Shown: in pieces, positions 27,804 through 37,159 of the stretch
How the letters are laid out: each line of letters begins with the position of its first letter
Numbering within the stretch: position 1 is the first letter of the stretch
NCBI RefSeq assembly: GCF_016827675.1
Contig: NZ_JAERJA010000001.1
Location: 124,001 to 188,000, forward strand
Direction: 5' to 3'
DNA length: 64,000 bases
Source of the DNA: Nocardioides limicola
Lineage (GTDB): Bacteria; Actinomycetota; Actinomycetes; Propionibacteriales; Nocardioidaceae
Notes under the pieces: model-generated
What the model was told of the DNA's origin: nothing
Database searches by the model: none
What the model saw: the letters and a program-made list of their open reading frames with translations, nothing else
Position numbers and translations under genes: made by a program

Positions 27804-28820
27804 GTGGAGTACGGTCTCGACACTTTCGGCGGCGTCACCCAGGACGCCACCGGCACTCCGAAGACCCATGCCGAGGTGATCCGCGACATCGTCGACGAGG
27901 CGGTCCTGGCCGACCAGGTGGGGCTGGACTTCTTCGGCGTGGGGGAGCACCACCGCCGAGACTTCGCCGTCTCCAGCCCGGAGATGGTCCTCGCCGCGAT
28001 CGCGTCACGCACCGAGTCGATCCGACTGGGCTCCGCGGTCACCGTGCTCAGCTCCGACGACCCGGTGCGCGTCTTCGAACGCTTCTCGACCCTCGATGCC
28101 GTCTCCCACGGCCGCGCCGAGATCGTTGCCGGCCGGGGTTCGTTCACCGAGTCCTTCTCGTTGTTCGGCTTCGACCTGAGCCAGTACGAGGTGCTCTTCG
28201 AGGAGCGGCTCGAACTGCTGGCCGCGCTGCTGAAGGAGCAGCCGGTGACCTGGCAGGGCAGCACTCGCGCCGCTCTGACCGACCAGGAGGTCTTCCCCAA
28301 GACCGCGGCCGGCATCCGCGCCTGGGTGGGCGTGGGTGGCAGCCCGGAGTCGGTCGTGCGCACCGCTCGCCACGGGTTCGGGCTCTTCCTCGCCATCATC
28401 GGGGGCCCGAGTGACCGTTTCGCGACGTATGTGGACCTCTTCGAGCGGGCGCAGGACCAGTTCGGGACCGGCCCTGCACCGGTCGCCGTGCACTCGCCCG
28501 GCCTGGTCGCCGACACCGACGAGGAGGCTCGGGCGCTGGTGTACGACGGGTGGCTGGCCATGCGCACCAAGCTCGGCGCCGAGCGAGGTTGGCCGGCGCC
28601 GCGGCCCGGCGACTTCGAGCGTGAGGTTGAGGACGGAGCCCTGTATGTCGGTTCCCCCGAAACGGTGGCCCGCAAGGTCGCCGCGACTGTCGGTGCGCTG
28701 GGCTTGGACCGGTTCGACCTCAAGTACGACCAGGGCCGGGTCCAGCACGGCGACCTGACGCGATCGATCGAGCTCTATGGCACCAAGGTCGTCCCGCTGG
28801 TCAAGGACATGCTCGCCTGA
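27795..28820 (+). CDS. LLM class flavin-dependent oxidoreductase
   Basis: 341 residues, luciferase-like monooxygenase fold (TIM barrel binding FMN/F420). Marks: DFFGVGEHHRRDFAVSSPE, IRLGSAVTVLSSDDPVRVFERF, GRAEIVAGRGSFTESF and the late GSPETVARKVA. Resembles the bacterial luciferase-related group with unknown substrates rather than alkanesulfonate monooxygenases. Cofactor (FMN or F420) cannot be told from sequence by eye. Single gene between dapB and a minus-strand GNAT gene. Confidence 0.9.
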   Translation: MTNVEYGLDTFGGVTQDATGTPKTHAEVIRDIVDEAVLADQVGLDFFGVGEHHRRDFAVSSPEMVLAAIASRTESIRLGSAVTVLSSDDPVRVFERFSTLDAVSHGRAEIVAGRGSFTESFSLFGFDLSQYEVLFEERLELLAALLKEQPVTWQGSTRAALTDQEVFPKTAAGIRAWVGVGGSPESVVRTARHGFGLFLAIIGGPSDRFATYVDLFERAQDQFGTGPAPVAVHSPGLVADTDEEARALVYDGWLAMRTKLGAERGWPAPRPGDFEREVEDGALYVGSPETVARKVAATVGALGLDRFDLKYDQGRVQHGDLTRSIELYGTKVVPLVKDMLA

Positions 28821-28826
28821 GCCCGC

Positions 28827-29405
28827 CTACAGCGCCGTGTGCAGCCGCACCTGACGCACCCGCACCGCCGGGTACGACGTGCCCTCGGCGGCGAGTTCGA
28901 GCTCCCGGTGGGCGGTGTCCGGCGCCCAGCCGGCCGAGGTCAGGAAGCCCCGAAGAGTGTCGTCGTCGGCGCGCAGCCACCAGACCGCGTGGCTGAACCG
29001 GTCGGCGCGCAGCGTGTCCACGGCGGCCTGCAGCAGCCGCGACCCGTGACCGGCACCGGTGGCCGTCGGGGCGACCAGGAACTCGGCGATCTCGCCGTCC
29101 GAGAGCGGGCTCCGGTCCGGGTCCGACGTCGGTCCGGTGACCGCGAAGCCGACAACGTGAGGGCCGGCCAGCGCCACCAGCACCCGGTTGCGGGCGTCGC
29201 CGGGCCGGTGCAGGGAGGACTCCCAGACGCCGGTGAGCTCATCGGCGGACAAGCCGTCCAGCAGCGGCGCGGGCATCAGGTCGGCGTACATCTGCCGCCA
29301 GGCGGCGACCTGGACGCGGGCGATCGCGGCGGCGTCGGTGGCCATCGCCACCCGCACCGAGACGTCGGCGGTCACCACGGAGTCGGCAGCATCAGGAGTA
29401 GTCAC
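28827..29405 (-). CDS. GNAT family N-acetyltransferase
   Basis: 192 residues. VRVAMATDAAAIARVQVAAWRQMYADL at the start is typical of RimI-like/GNAT proteins; the acetyl-CoA site is FLVAPTATGAGHGSRLLQAAVD, and FLTSAGWAPD follows. The start is uncertain; GTG 29405, overlapping the last codons of the DUF3043 gene, gives a normal length. Co-transcribed behind DUF3043. Substrate unknown. Confidence 0.85.
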   Translation of the reverse strand: MTTPDAADSVVTADVSVRVAMATDAAAIARVQVAAWRQMYADLMPAPLLDGLSADELTGVWESSLHRPGDARNRVLVALAGPHVVGFAVTGPTSDPDRSPLSDGEIAEFLVAPTATGAGHGSRLLQAAVDTLRADRFSHAVWWLRADDDTLRGFLTSAGWAPDTAHRELELAAEGTSYPAVRVRQVRLHTAL

Positions 29406-29991
29406 CGGGCAACGGCTGCCCGATCTTGACCCGCGGCTTGGGCATCCGCATGAACCGCAGCTGGGTGGCCCGCAGCACCGCATAGAGCAGCGGCCGCTTG
29501 ATCACCACGTCGGCGCCGGCGAACCGCGCCGCCAACTCGCGCTTGAGGCGGAACCGCATGATCAGCGTCTCGATCAGCATCAGCAGCACGGTGCCGAGCA
29601 GGATGTTGTTGCCGACCCCCGCCAGGTAGGCGTTGCCGGAGTAGCCAAGCGCCAGGGTCACGATCATCAGCGGCAGCACCAGCTCGAGGAACGAGAAGCG
29701 GGAGTCCACGAAGTCGCGGATGAACCGGCGTACCGGACCCCGGTCCCGGGGGCCGAGGAAACGCTCGTCGCCGCGCTTCATGCCCTCACGGATCTCGCGG
29801 CTGGAGGAGACCCGCTTGGACTTCTCCGCCTGTCGCTGGGCGGCAGTCATCTCCTTGCGGCTGCGCGGCGCCTTGGCCCGCTGTCGAGCCGCCTGCTCGG
29901 CCTCCTTGCGCGACGGCGTGGGACGCCCCTTGCCACCCGGCTTGGGGGGGACCGCAGGGGAGTCGTGCTTCTTCTTCTCGCGACCAAACAA
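29392..29991 (-). CDS. DUF3043 membrane protein
   Basis: 199 residues. A strongly basic, lysine/arginine-rich cytoplasmic N-terminus (about 1-90, with PRSRKEMTAAQRQAEKSKR and FLGPRDRGPVRRFIRDFVDSR) is followed by two membrane segments (LELVLPLMIVTLALGYSG and NILLGTVLLMLIETLIM) and a basic tail. This is the DUF3043 architecture (mycobacterial Rv2206 type). The apparent start is TTG at 29991. Function unknown. Its upstream region contains a 29-bp tandem repeat. Confidence 0.88.
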   Translation of the reverse strand: MFGREKKKHDSPAVPPKPGGKGRPTPSRKEAEQAARQRAKAPRSRKEMTAAQRQAEKSKRVSSSREIREGMKRGDERFLGPRDRGPVRRFIRDFVDSRFSFLELVLPLMIVTLALGYSGNAYLAGVGNNILLGTVLLMLIETLIMRFRLKRELAARFAGADVVIKRPLLYAVLRATQLRFMRMPKPRVKIGQPLPGDYS

Positions 29992-30005
29992 CGCAGTGGC
30001 TCTCT

Positions 30006-30064
30006 GACTTCACCGGGGAACGGGAGCCCGGCAGGACTTCACCGGGGGAACGGGATCCCGGCAA
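30006..30064. repeat. 29/30-bp tandem repeat in the DUF3043-pspA divergent gap
   Basis: Two copies (30006-30034 and 30035-30064) beginning GACTTCACCGGGG and ending GGGANCCCGGCA, differing by one inserted G and one or two substitutions. The second contains CGGGATCCCG. They lie where both divergent promoters should be, so they may hold operator sites. Confidence 0.7.
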
Positions 30065-30164
30065 GCCTACCCGCCGGGTACGGTAGGGCTGGGACACCCC
30101 TTCGGGTGTGACTGCACGCTGTCCGACCCACCCGCTGGACCACGAGAGAGGGACCGCACCCCCC

Positions 30165-30944
30165 ATGAGCCTCATGAAGCGCATCAGTCTGATCTTCCGA
30201 TCGAAGGCCAACCGCGCCCTCGATCGCATGGAGGACCCTCGGCAGACGCTGGACTACAGCTATCAGCGCCAGATCGAGCTCCTCGCGAAGGTACGCCGCG
30301 GCGTGGCCGACGTGGCCACCAGCCGGAAGCGGGTGGAGCTCCAGGTCGCCCAGCTCGAGCAGCAGGCGGCCAAGCTCTCCGAGCAGGCCCAGAAGGCGAT
30401 CAGCATGGAGCGCGAGGATCTCGCTCGCGAGGCGCTGACCCGCAAGTCCGGGCTGGCCGGCCAGATCAGCGACCTCAAGGCCCAGCACGCACAGTTGCTC
30501 GGTGAGGAGGAGAAGCTCACCCTGGCCCAGCAGCGGCTGCAGGCCAAGGTGGAGTCGTTCCGCACCCGCAAGGAGACCATCAAGGCCACCTACACCGCCG
30601 CCGAGGCGCAGACCCGGATCAACGAGGCGATGTCGGGGATCGGCGAAGAGATGGGTGACGTCGGCCTGGCCATCCAGCGGGCCGAGGACAAGACGGCGCA
30701 GATGCAGGCCCGCGCCGGCGCCATCGACGAGCTGATCGCCTCCGGCGCCCTCGACGACGTCTCCTCGCTTAACCGGGGCGACGACATCACCCGGGAGCTG
30801 GAGCAGATGAGCTCGGCGGCCGACGTCGAGGCCGAGTTGGCGCGGCTCAAGAGCGCCAGCACCCCGGAGGCGATCGAGGCGTCCACGGCCACCGCCGAGA
30901 CCACCGACGAGGAGATCGTCCGTCGACAGGAGGAGCAGGCATGA
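30165..30944 (+). CDS. pspA: PspA/IM30 family envelope-stress protein
   Basis: Peripheral membrane protein that protects the cytoplasmic membrane. 259 residues, almost entirely coiled coil: amphipathic start MSLMKRISLIFRSKANRALD, then DPRQTLDYSYQRQ and long heptads to about 220, ending in an acidic tail. First of pspA-pspAA-htpX-pspAB. ATG 30165 agrees with the family start; the longer frame from GTG 30108 adds non-conserved residues. A TACGGT near 30078 could be its -10. Overlaps pspAA by ATGA. Confidence 0.94.
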   Translation: MSLMKRISLIFRSKANRALDRMEDPRQTLDYSYQRQIELLAKVRRGVADVATSRKRVELQVAQLEQQAAKLSEQAQKAISMEREDLAREALTRKSGLAGQISDLKAQHAQLLGEEEKLTLAQQRLQAKVESFRTRKETIKATYTAAEAQTRINEAMSGIGEEMGDVGLAIQRAEDKTAQMQARAGAIDELIASGALDDVSSLNRGDDITRELEQMSSAADVEAELARLKSASTPEAIEASTATAETTDEEIVRRQEEQA

Positions 30945-31219
30945 TCATCCGGATCCTCGGTGAGGGGCAGTACGACGTCTCCGACGAGGCGCTGAAGCGG
31001 CTCGACCAGCTCGACTCCGACGTCGAGCAGGCGGTCACCGACGGCGACGAGGAGCGGTTCGCGACCGCGTTCGAGGCACTGTTGGAGGGAGTGCGTACCG
31101 TGGGCGTCCCGCATGCGGACGACACCTTGGACACCTCGGACATGATCCTTCCCCCGGCCGACGCGTCGATCGACGAGGTGCGGGCACTGCTCACCGACGA
31201 CGGCCTGATCTCAGGCTGA
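30941..31219 (+). CDS. pspAA: PspA-associated protein PspAA
   Basis: 92-residue protein with the PspAA pattern MIIRILGEGQYDVSDEALKRL ending near DASIDEVRALL, found only next to actinobacterial pspA genes. No membrane segment; probably an accessory or regulator of PspA assembly (inference from context). Starts inside the pspA stop (ATGA). Confidence 0.88.
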   Translation: MIIRILGEGQYDVSDEALKRLDQLDSDVEQAVTDGDEERFATAFEALLEGVRTVGVPHADDTLDTSDMILPPADASIDEVRALLTDDGLISG

Positions 31220-31247
31220 CGTCGCCACCACGGATGGAGGACGCACG

Positions 31248-32162
31248 CTGAGGACCCGATTCGCCACCGACCACGGCCTCACCGCCCGGATGACGTTGGT
31301 GATGTTCCTGCTCGGCGGGCTCTTCGTCGTACTCGTGGTGGGGCTGATGTTCGCGCTGCCGCCGCAGTACGCGCCGATCATCGGCGTGATCGGCATCGGC
31401 GTCGCCTGGTGGCAGTGGTGGAACTCCGACACCGTCGCGATGAAGGCGATGGGCGCTCGTGAGGTGACTCCTGAGGAGGCGCCGGAGCTGCACGGCATGA
31501 TCGACCGGCTCTGTGCGATGGCGGACATGCCCAAGCCTCGGGTCGGCGTGGCCCGGATGGAGATGCCGAACGCGTTCGCCACCGGCCGCTCCCCGAGTCG
31601 GTCACTGGTCTGTGTGACGACGGGTCTGCTGCAGATCCTCGACGCCGAGGAGCTGGAGGGGGTGCTGGCGCATGAACTGTCCCACGTGGCCCATCGGGAC
31701 GTGCTGGTGATGACGTTCGCCTCCTCGGCCGGCATCGTCGCCGGAATGCTCACCCGCGGCGTCTCCTACGGCAGCCACGTCGGGGTGATGCGCGGCGGCC
31801 GGAACTCCGGCGGCGCGTTGCCGGCGATCCTGGTCGCGCTGCTGGTCAGCGTGGTGGTCTATGCGGTCAGCTTCGTGCTGATCCGGCTGCTGTCGCGCTA
31901 CCGGGAGATGTGTGCGGACCGGGCTGCGGCGTACCTGACCATGAAGCCGGCCGCCCTGGGCTCGGCACTGCAGAAGATCACCGGCGGGATCTCCACGATC
32001 CCGCAGCGGGACCTGCGCAGTGACACTGCGCTGAACTCGTTCTTCATCGCCCCGGCGATCAGCGGGGTGTCCCTGAAGACGCTCAGCGCGACGCATCCCT
32101 CGCTCGAGCAGCGGCTGGAGCAGTTGGCGCGGATCCAGACCGACCTCGGTCGCCCGTCCTGA
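31248..32162 (+). CDS. htpX: HtpX-type membrane zinc metalloprotease, probable CTG start
   Basis: Degrades damaged membrane proteins; M48B family. 304 residues from CTG 31248. Two N-terminal membrane segments (LVMFLLGGLFVVLVVGLMFAL and the next), the zinc site LAHELSHVAHRD, a second hydrophobic pair near ILVALLVSVVVYAVSFVLI, then RYREMCADRAA giving the third ligand. The ATG at 31290 would cut off RTRFATDHGLTAR, a cytoplasmic stretch I recall in actinobacterial HtpX, and lacks a ribosome site. CTG 31248 has GGAGG at 31236-31240. Confidence 0.88.
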   Translation: MRTRFATDHGLTARMTLVMFLLGGLFVVLVVGLMFALPPQYAPIIGVIGIGVAWWQWWNSDTVAMKAMGAREVTPEEAPELHGMIDRLCAMADMPKPRVGVARMEMPNAFATGRSPSRSLVCVTTGLLQILDAEELEGVLAHELSHVAHRDVLVMTFASSAGIVAGMLTRGVSYGSHVGVMRGGRNSGGALPAILVALLVSVVVYAVSFVLIRLLSRYREMCADRAAAYLTMKPAALGSALQKITGGISTIPQRDLRSDTALNSFFIAPAISGVSLKTLSATHPSLEQRLEQLARIQTDLGRPS

Positions 32163-32163
32163 G

Positions 32164-32757
32164 ATGGGTTTCTGGACAGCGATCCTGGGTCGCCGCGAGC
32201 CGCCGAAGCCTCGGCTGGACGCGTTGTTCTCGGTGCCGAGCGCAGCGATCACCCTGGAGACCTCCCTGGGGATGCGGGCCACCGGCACCGGGGCGGTCTG
32301 CTACCGGGCGGCCGCCGGCCAGGCCTTCGCCACCGCCCAGGCCGACATCGTCGACCTGCTCAACGCCGACCCGCAGGCGCCGTCGGTGGAGCAGATCAAG
32401 GACCGGTTCGGCTTCACCTGGCTGGTGGTACGCCGTGACCCCAGCGACGTCGCCGGCCTCTGCACCGACCTGCATGCGGTGAACGTGCTGCTCGCCGAGC
32501 AGGGCTTCGGGCCGGCGTTGCTGTGCTCGCTGGTGCCGTTCGCGGACGCGGCCGGCACCCGGGTGGGGCTGGTCTATCTGTACAAGCAGGGCACGTTCTA
32601 TCCGTTCGCCCCCAAGCGGCCCGGAGCCGGCCCGCAGGCGGCCGAGATCCGGGACAACATGACCGAGCTGATGGTCCGGGACCAGTTGGTCGGCGAGTTG
32701 CCGATGGAGCCGGATCTGCAGCGGTGGCTGGCCCTGTGGGGCGCGCCCGGCCTCTGA
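32164..32757 (+). CDS. pspAB: PspA-associated protein PspAB
   Basis: 197 residues, cytoplasmic. Begins MGFWTAILGRREPPKP, with LDALFSVPSAAITLE and later LVYLYKQGTFYPFAP; this is the protein family found behind pspA-pspAA-htpX in Actinobacteria. Starts 1 nt after htpX. Role unknown beyond the PspA module. Confidence 0.85.
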   Translation: MGFWTAILGRREPPKPRLDALFSVPSAAITLETSLGMRATGTGAVCYRAAAGQAFATAQADIVDLLNADPQAPSVEQIKDRFGFTWLVVRRDPSDVAGLCTDLHAVNVLLAEQGFGPALLCSLVPFADAAGTRVGLVYLYKQGTFYPFAPKRPGAGPQAAEIRDNMTELMVRDQLVGELPMEPDLQRWLALWGAPGL

Positions 32758-32777
32758 CGGCCCACACTGGTCGGCCC
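32758..32777. repeat. possible degenerate single 22-bp unit between convergent stops
   Basis: The 20 bases between the pspAB and YjdM stop codons contain CTGGTCGGCC, identical to the end of the type 2 repeat unit, preceded by CACA. One unit only, so this may be chance. Confidence 0.3.
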
Positions 32778-33125
32778 TCAGGCCTTGCGCACCACACTGG
32801 ACTTGAGCTGCATCGGCCCGAACCCGTCGACCTTGCAGTCGAGGTCATGGTCGCCGACCCCGTCCACGAGGCGGATGTTGCGGACCTTGGTGCCGACCTT
32901 GATCGATCCCGAGCCGCCCTTGACCTTGAGGTCCTTGATCACCACCACGTCGTCGCCGTCGGCCAGCGGAGTGCCGTTGGCGTCCCGGATCGTCGCGGCG
33001 GCGGCGGCCTCGGCGGACTCGGTCGGCGACCACTCGTGCCCACATTCGGGGCAGATCATCAGCTCACCCATCGCGTAGGTGAACTCACCCGAGCACACCG
33101 GGCAGGCAGGAAGCGCCTCAGTCAT
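32778..33125 (-). CDS. YjdM/PhnA-like zinc-ribbon protein
   Basis: 115 residues. An N-terminal zinc ribbon (CPVCSGEF and CPECGHEW) precedes a beta domain with GDDVVVIKDLKVKGGSGSIK and ending MQLKSSVVRKA. The historic name PhnA is misleading; it is not phosphonoacetate hydrolase. Molecular role not established. ATG 33125 lies 8 nt after the nadA stop, so it may be co-transcribed with nadA. Confidence 0.88.
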   Translation of the reverse strand: MTEALPACPVCSGEFTYAMGELMICPECGHEWSPTESAEAAAAATIRDANGTPLADGDDVVVIKDLKVKGGSGSIKVGTKVRNIRLVDGVGDHDLDCKVDGFGPMQLKSSVVRKA

Positions 33126-33133
33126 CGCGCGCC

Positions 33134-34312
33134 TCAGTCGTCGGCCGGCGCTTTGGCGGGCAGCGCGAGCATCCGGTCCAGCGCCACCTTGGCCCAGTGC
33201 TCGGTGTCGTCGTCGACGTCGATCACGTTGAGGACCTGCCCGGCCACCAGCGACTCCAGGGTCCGGACCAGGTGCGGCAGGTCGATCCGGTTCATCGTGG
33301 AGCAGTAGCAGACGTTGCGGTCCAGGAAGGAGATGGACAGGTCGGGGTGGGCCTGGGCGAGCCGCTTGACCAGGTTCAGCTCGGTCCCGATCGCCCACGA
33401 CGACCCGGCGGGGGCCTTCCGGATGGTGTCGATGATGAACTCGGTCGAGCCGATCAGGTCGGCCTTGAGCACCACCTCGTGGGTGCACTCGGGGTGGACC
33501 AGGATGTTGATCTCGGGGTCCTTGGCGCGCAGTTCGTCGATCACGTCGGGCGAGAAACGGCCATGCACCGAGCAGTGCCCCTTCCACAGGATGATCCGGG
33601 CGGCGCGCAGCTCCTCGGTGGTGAGCCCTCCGTTGGGCAGCAGCGGGTTCCAGACCACACAGTCGTCCAGGGACAGGCCGAGCTGGAGGACCGCGGTGTT
33701 GCGGCCCAGGTGCTGGTCGGGGAAGAACAGCACCTTCGTGTCCGGGCCATGCTGCTCATAGGCCCAGCGCAGCGCCACCTCGGCGTTCGACGAGGTGCAG
33801 ACGGCGCCGCCGTGCCGGCCGCAGAACGCCTTGATGTCGGCGGAGGAGTTCATGTAGGTGATCGGCACCACGACGTCGCCGACGCCGGCGTCGGCGAGCG
33901 CGTCCCAGGCGTCCTCGACCTGGCCCAGTCGGGCCATGTCGGCCATCGAGCAGCCGGCGGCCAGGTCCGGGAGGATCACCGTCTGCTCGTCGCTGGTGAG
34001 GATGTCGGCGGACTCGGCCATGAAGTGCACGCCGCAGAAGACGATGTACTCCGCCTCCGGGCGGGCAGCGGCCTCGCGGGCGAGTTTGAAGGAGTCGCCG
34101 GTGACGTCGGCGAACTGGATGACCTCGTCACGCTGGTAGTGGTGGCCGAGGATGAACAGCCGCTCCCCGAGCTTCTCCTTGGCCACCCGCGCCCGCTCGA
34201 CGAGGTTCGGGTCCGAGGCCGGCGGCAGGTCGCCGGGGCACTCGACACCCCGCTCGGTGTCGAGGTCGGTGCCCCGGCCCAGCGGGAGCAACGGCAGGTC
34301 CACGGTGGTCAT
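33134..34312 (-). CDS. nadA: quinolinate synthase A
   Basis: Condenses iminoaspartate with DHAP to quinolinate in NAD synthesis using a [4Fe-4S] cluster. 392 residues, three-domain fold. Candidate cluster cysteines: FCGVHFMAES, VHPECTHEV and VCYCSTMNR; also GHHYQRDEVIQFADVTGDS near the start. nadB and nadC are not beside it. ATG 34312 follows TAGGAT by 6 nt, so probably leaderless. Confidence 0.95.
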   Translation of the reverse strand: MTTVDLPLLPLGRGTDLDTERGVECPGDLPPASDPNLVERARVAKEKLGERLFILGHHYQRDEVIQFADVTGDSFKLAREAAARPEAEYIVFCGVHFMAESADILTSDEQTVILPDLAAGCSMADMARLGQVEDAWDALADAGVGDVVVPITYMNSSADIKAFCGRHGGAVCTSSNAEVALRWAYEQHGPDTKVLFFPDQHLGRNTAVLQLGLSLDDCVVWNPLLPNGGLTTEELRAARIILWKGHCSVHGRFSPDVIDELRAKDPEINILVHPECTHEVVLKADLIGSTEFIIDTIRKAPAGSSWAIGTELNLVKRLAQAHPDLSISFLDRNVCYCSTMNRIDLPHLVRTLESLVAGQVLNVIDVDDDTEHWAKVALDRMLALPAKAPADD

Positions 34313-34318
34313 GGGGCC

Positions 34319-34324
34319 ATCCTA
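34319..34324 (-). promoter_or_regulatory. -10 box of nadA, leaderless
   Basis: Minus-strand TAGGAT, 6 nt before the nadA ATG; TANNNT match without a Shine-Dalgarno. Confidence 0.6.
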
Positions 34325-34337
34325 GGTGGCGGCTGGG

Positions 34338-35180
34338 TCAGAGGAACGAGCCGTGGGGGAGGTAGGGCGTGGGGGGCCGTACGCCGCGCACCGCGAGGTA
34401 GCCCTGGTGGCCCAACTCCAGGCGCGCAGTCAGGCCCACGTCGAGCGCCCACTGGTTGGCGGAGCTGACGTTCTCGATCAGCACCTGGTCCTGACACAGG
34501 GCCAGGCCGGCCCACAGCAGCCGGGTGGCGGTACGCCGGTTGGTGGCGGCCAGCAGTCGCGGACCCGCGGCGGGATCGACGTACACATAGCCCGAGCCGG
34601 TGGAGGTGTCGGAGACCAGCAGCGGCAACTGCCGGGTCAACAGGTGATGGTCGACGCCGTGGCCGGCGCCGCGCACCCCGCGGTCGACCGAGTCCATCAG
34701 GTCCAGGTCAGCCTCGACGCCCTCGCGGACCTTGTCCAGCGGTGGGATCGAGGAGCGGTCGAGGCGTCCGGACAGCCGCATCTGCGGATGCAGGTCGAAG
34801 CCGGCTGCCCGGTAGCGGCGCAGCGCCCTGGGGTCGTCGGAGGCGCAGAGCATGCCGTGCAGGCAGGCACGACCGTGCTGCAGCGCGGCCTCCAGCAGTC
34901 CCCGACCGAGGCCCTGGCCCTGGGCCGTCGGCAGCACGGCGTACGACGCCAGGATCCAGGTGGTCTCCCGGACCAGGGAGGTCGCGAACCCGAGCAGCCG
35001 CTGGTCCTGCTCGGCGACCCAGCAGCCCCCGGGGTCGGTGCGGAGCAGGTGCTCGGTGCGGGCGATCCAGGCGGTGGCGCGGGCGACCGGGCGATGGTCT
35101 CCGAACGCCTCACCGCTGAGGTCTTCGGCTGCGGTCACGTCGTCGGGCACCATTGGGCGGATCAACGGCGTGACGGTCAC
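34338..35180 (-). CDS. GNAT family N-acetyltransferase, two-domain
   Basis: 280 residues. The N-terminal GNAT domain (LIRPMVPDDVTAAEDLSGEAFG; AVLPTAQGQGLGRGLLEAALQHG for acetyl-CoA) is followed by a second region (about 155-280) resembling a degenerate GNAT half, a tandem layout seen in aminoglycoside-type and mycothiol-type enzymes. Substrate unknown. GTG 35180 lies 7 nt behind TAGGGT; the longer frame to 35363 has no support. Confidence 0.8.
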   Translation of the reverse strand: MTVTPLIRPMVPDDVTAAEDLSGEAFGDHRPVARATAWIARTEHLLRTDPGGCWVAEQDQRLLGFATSLVRETTWILASYAVLPTAQGQGLGRGLLEAALQHGRACLHGMLCASDDPRALRRYRAAGFDLHPQMRLSGRLDRSSIPPLDKVREGVEADLDLMDSVDRGVRGAGHGVDHHLLTRQLPLLVSDTSTGSGYVYVDPAAGPRLLAATNRRTATRLLWAGLALCQDQVLIENVSSANQWALDVGLTARLELGHQGYLAVRGVRPPTPYLPHGSFL

Positions 35181-35187
35181 GTCGTCG

Positions 35188-35193
35188 ACCCTA
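35188..35193 (-). promoter_or_regulatory. -10 box of the two-domain GNAT gene
   Basis: Minus-strand TAGGGT, 7 nt before GTG 35180; CTGACT lies 19 nt further upstream as a possible -35. Confidence 0.6.
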
Positions 35194-35326
35194 ACCGGAC
35201 AGCCACCCCGCCAGTCAGCGCAGAGATCGGCAGTCAGCGGACAGGTCCTGTCCTGTTTGGGCGACAGGCTGTCGTGGGCGGACGAGGCCGGGACCAATCC
35301 GGATGCGCGGTCCTTGGCCAGTTCGC

Positions 35327-35356
35327 TACTATTCCAATTCGGAATACAAGCATTCC
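35327..35356 (+). promoter_or_regulatory. -10 and operator of the efflux ABC operon
   Basis: TACTAT (35327-35332) is the likely -10. Overlapping and following it are three ATTCC/GGAAT half-sites: ATTCC 35331-35335, GGAAT 35341-35345 and ATTCC 35352-35356, forming overlapping inverted repeats. The layout suits a TetR or PadR repressor of a drug-efflux operon. No regulator gene is adjacent. Confidence 0.55.
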
Positions 35357-35380
35357 GATTCATCGCGGGGAAGGACCACC

Positions 35381-36348
<968 letters not shown>

Positions 36349-36352
<4 letters not shown>

Positions 36353-37155
36353 CCACGCTGACCAAGACCTTCAACGACTCCGTGGTGATCGCCCAGCGCA
36401 ACCTGATCAAGATCAAGCGGGTGCCGGAGATCCTGGTCTTCGTGCTGATCAGCCCGATCATGTTCGTGCTGCTCTTCGCCTTCGTCTTCGGCGGCGCGAT
36501 CGACGCCGGACCGGGGTTGAACTACCGGGAGTTCCTGATCGGCGGCATCTTCGCCCAGACGGTGGTCTTCGGCGCCACCTTCACCGGCGCCGGGATCGCC
36601 GAGGACATGCAGAAGGGGATCATCGACCGGTTCCGGTCGCTGCCGATGTCCAGCAGTGCGGTGCTGTGGGGGCGGACGGTCTCCGACGTCGTCTACAACG
36701 TGCTCTCGCTGATCATCATGGCGCTGACCGGCCTGCTGGTCGGCTGGCGGATGCGCGAGGGCGTCGTGGACGCACTGGCCGCGTTCGCGCTGCTGCTGCT
36801 CTTCGCCTTCGCGATCAGCTGGGTGATGGCCTGGGTGGGGCTGATGGTGCCGAGCGTCGAGGTGATCAACAACGCGTCGTTCATCGTGATCATGCCGCTC
36901 ACCTTCGTCTCCAACGCCTTCGTGCCGCTGGAGTCGTTCCCGACCGGGCTGCGCACGTTCGTGGAGTGGAATCCGGTCTCCGCGCTCACCCAGGCGGTCC
37001 GGGAACTCTTCGGCAACACCAGCGCGATGGTGCCCACCCCGGACGTGTGGTCGATGCAGCACCCGGTGCTCTACACGCTGATCTGGGTGGCACTGATCCT
37101 GGTCGTCTTCGTCCCGCTGTCGGTGCGTCAGTACCGGCTCGCCAGCAGCCGCTGA
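36349..37155 (+). CDS. ABC-2 type efflux permease (DrrB-like)
   Basis: 268 residues with six hydrophobic segments (ILVFVLISPIMFVLLFAFVFGG, then near residues 60, 105, 145, 180 and a last at 240) and the ABC-2 motif with FTGAGIAEDMQKGIIDRFRSLPM on the cytosolic side. Partner of the preceding ATPase. Followed after 4 nt by glycerate kinase, so transcription may continue. Confidence 0.92.
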
Positions 37156-37159
37156 ACCG

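Noticed and set aside
32778..33125. YjdM/PhnA gene as part of a phosphonate pathway with the phn operon
   Set aside because: The name is historical; it is 12 kb away and pairs with nadA. No evidence of phosphonate chemistry.
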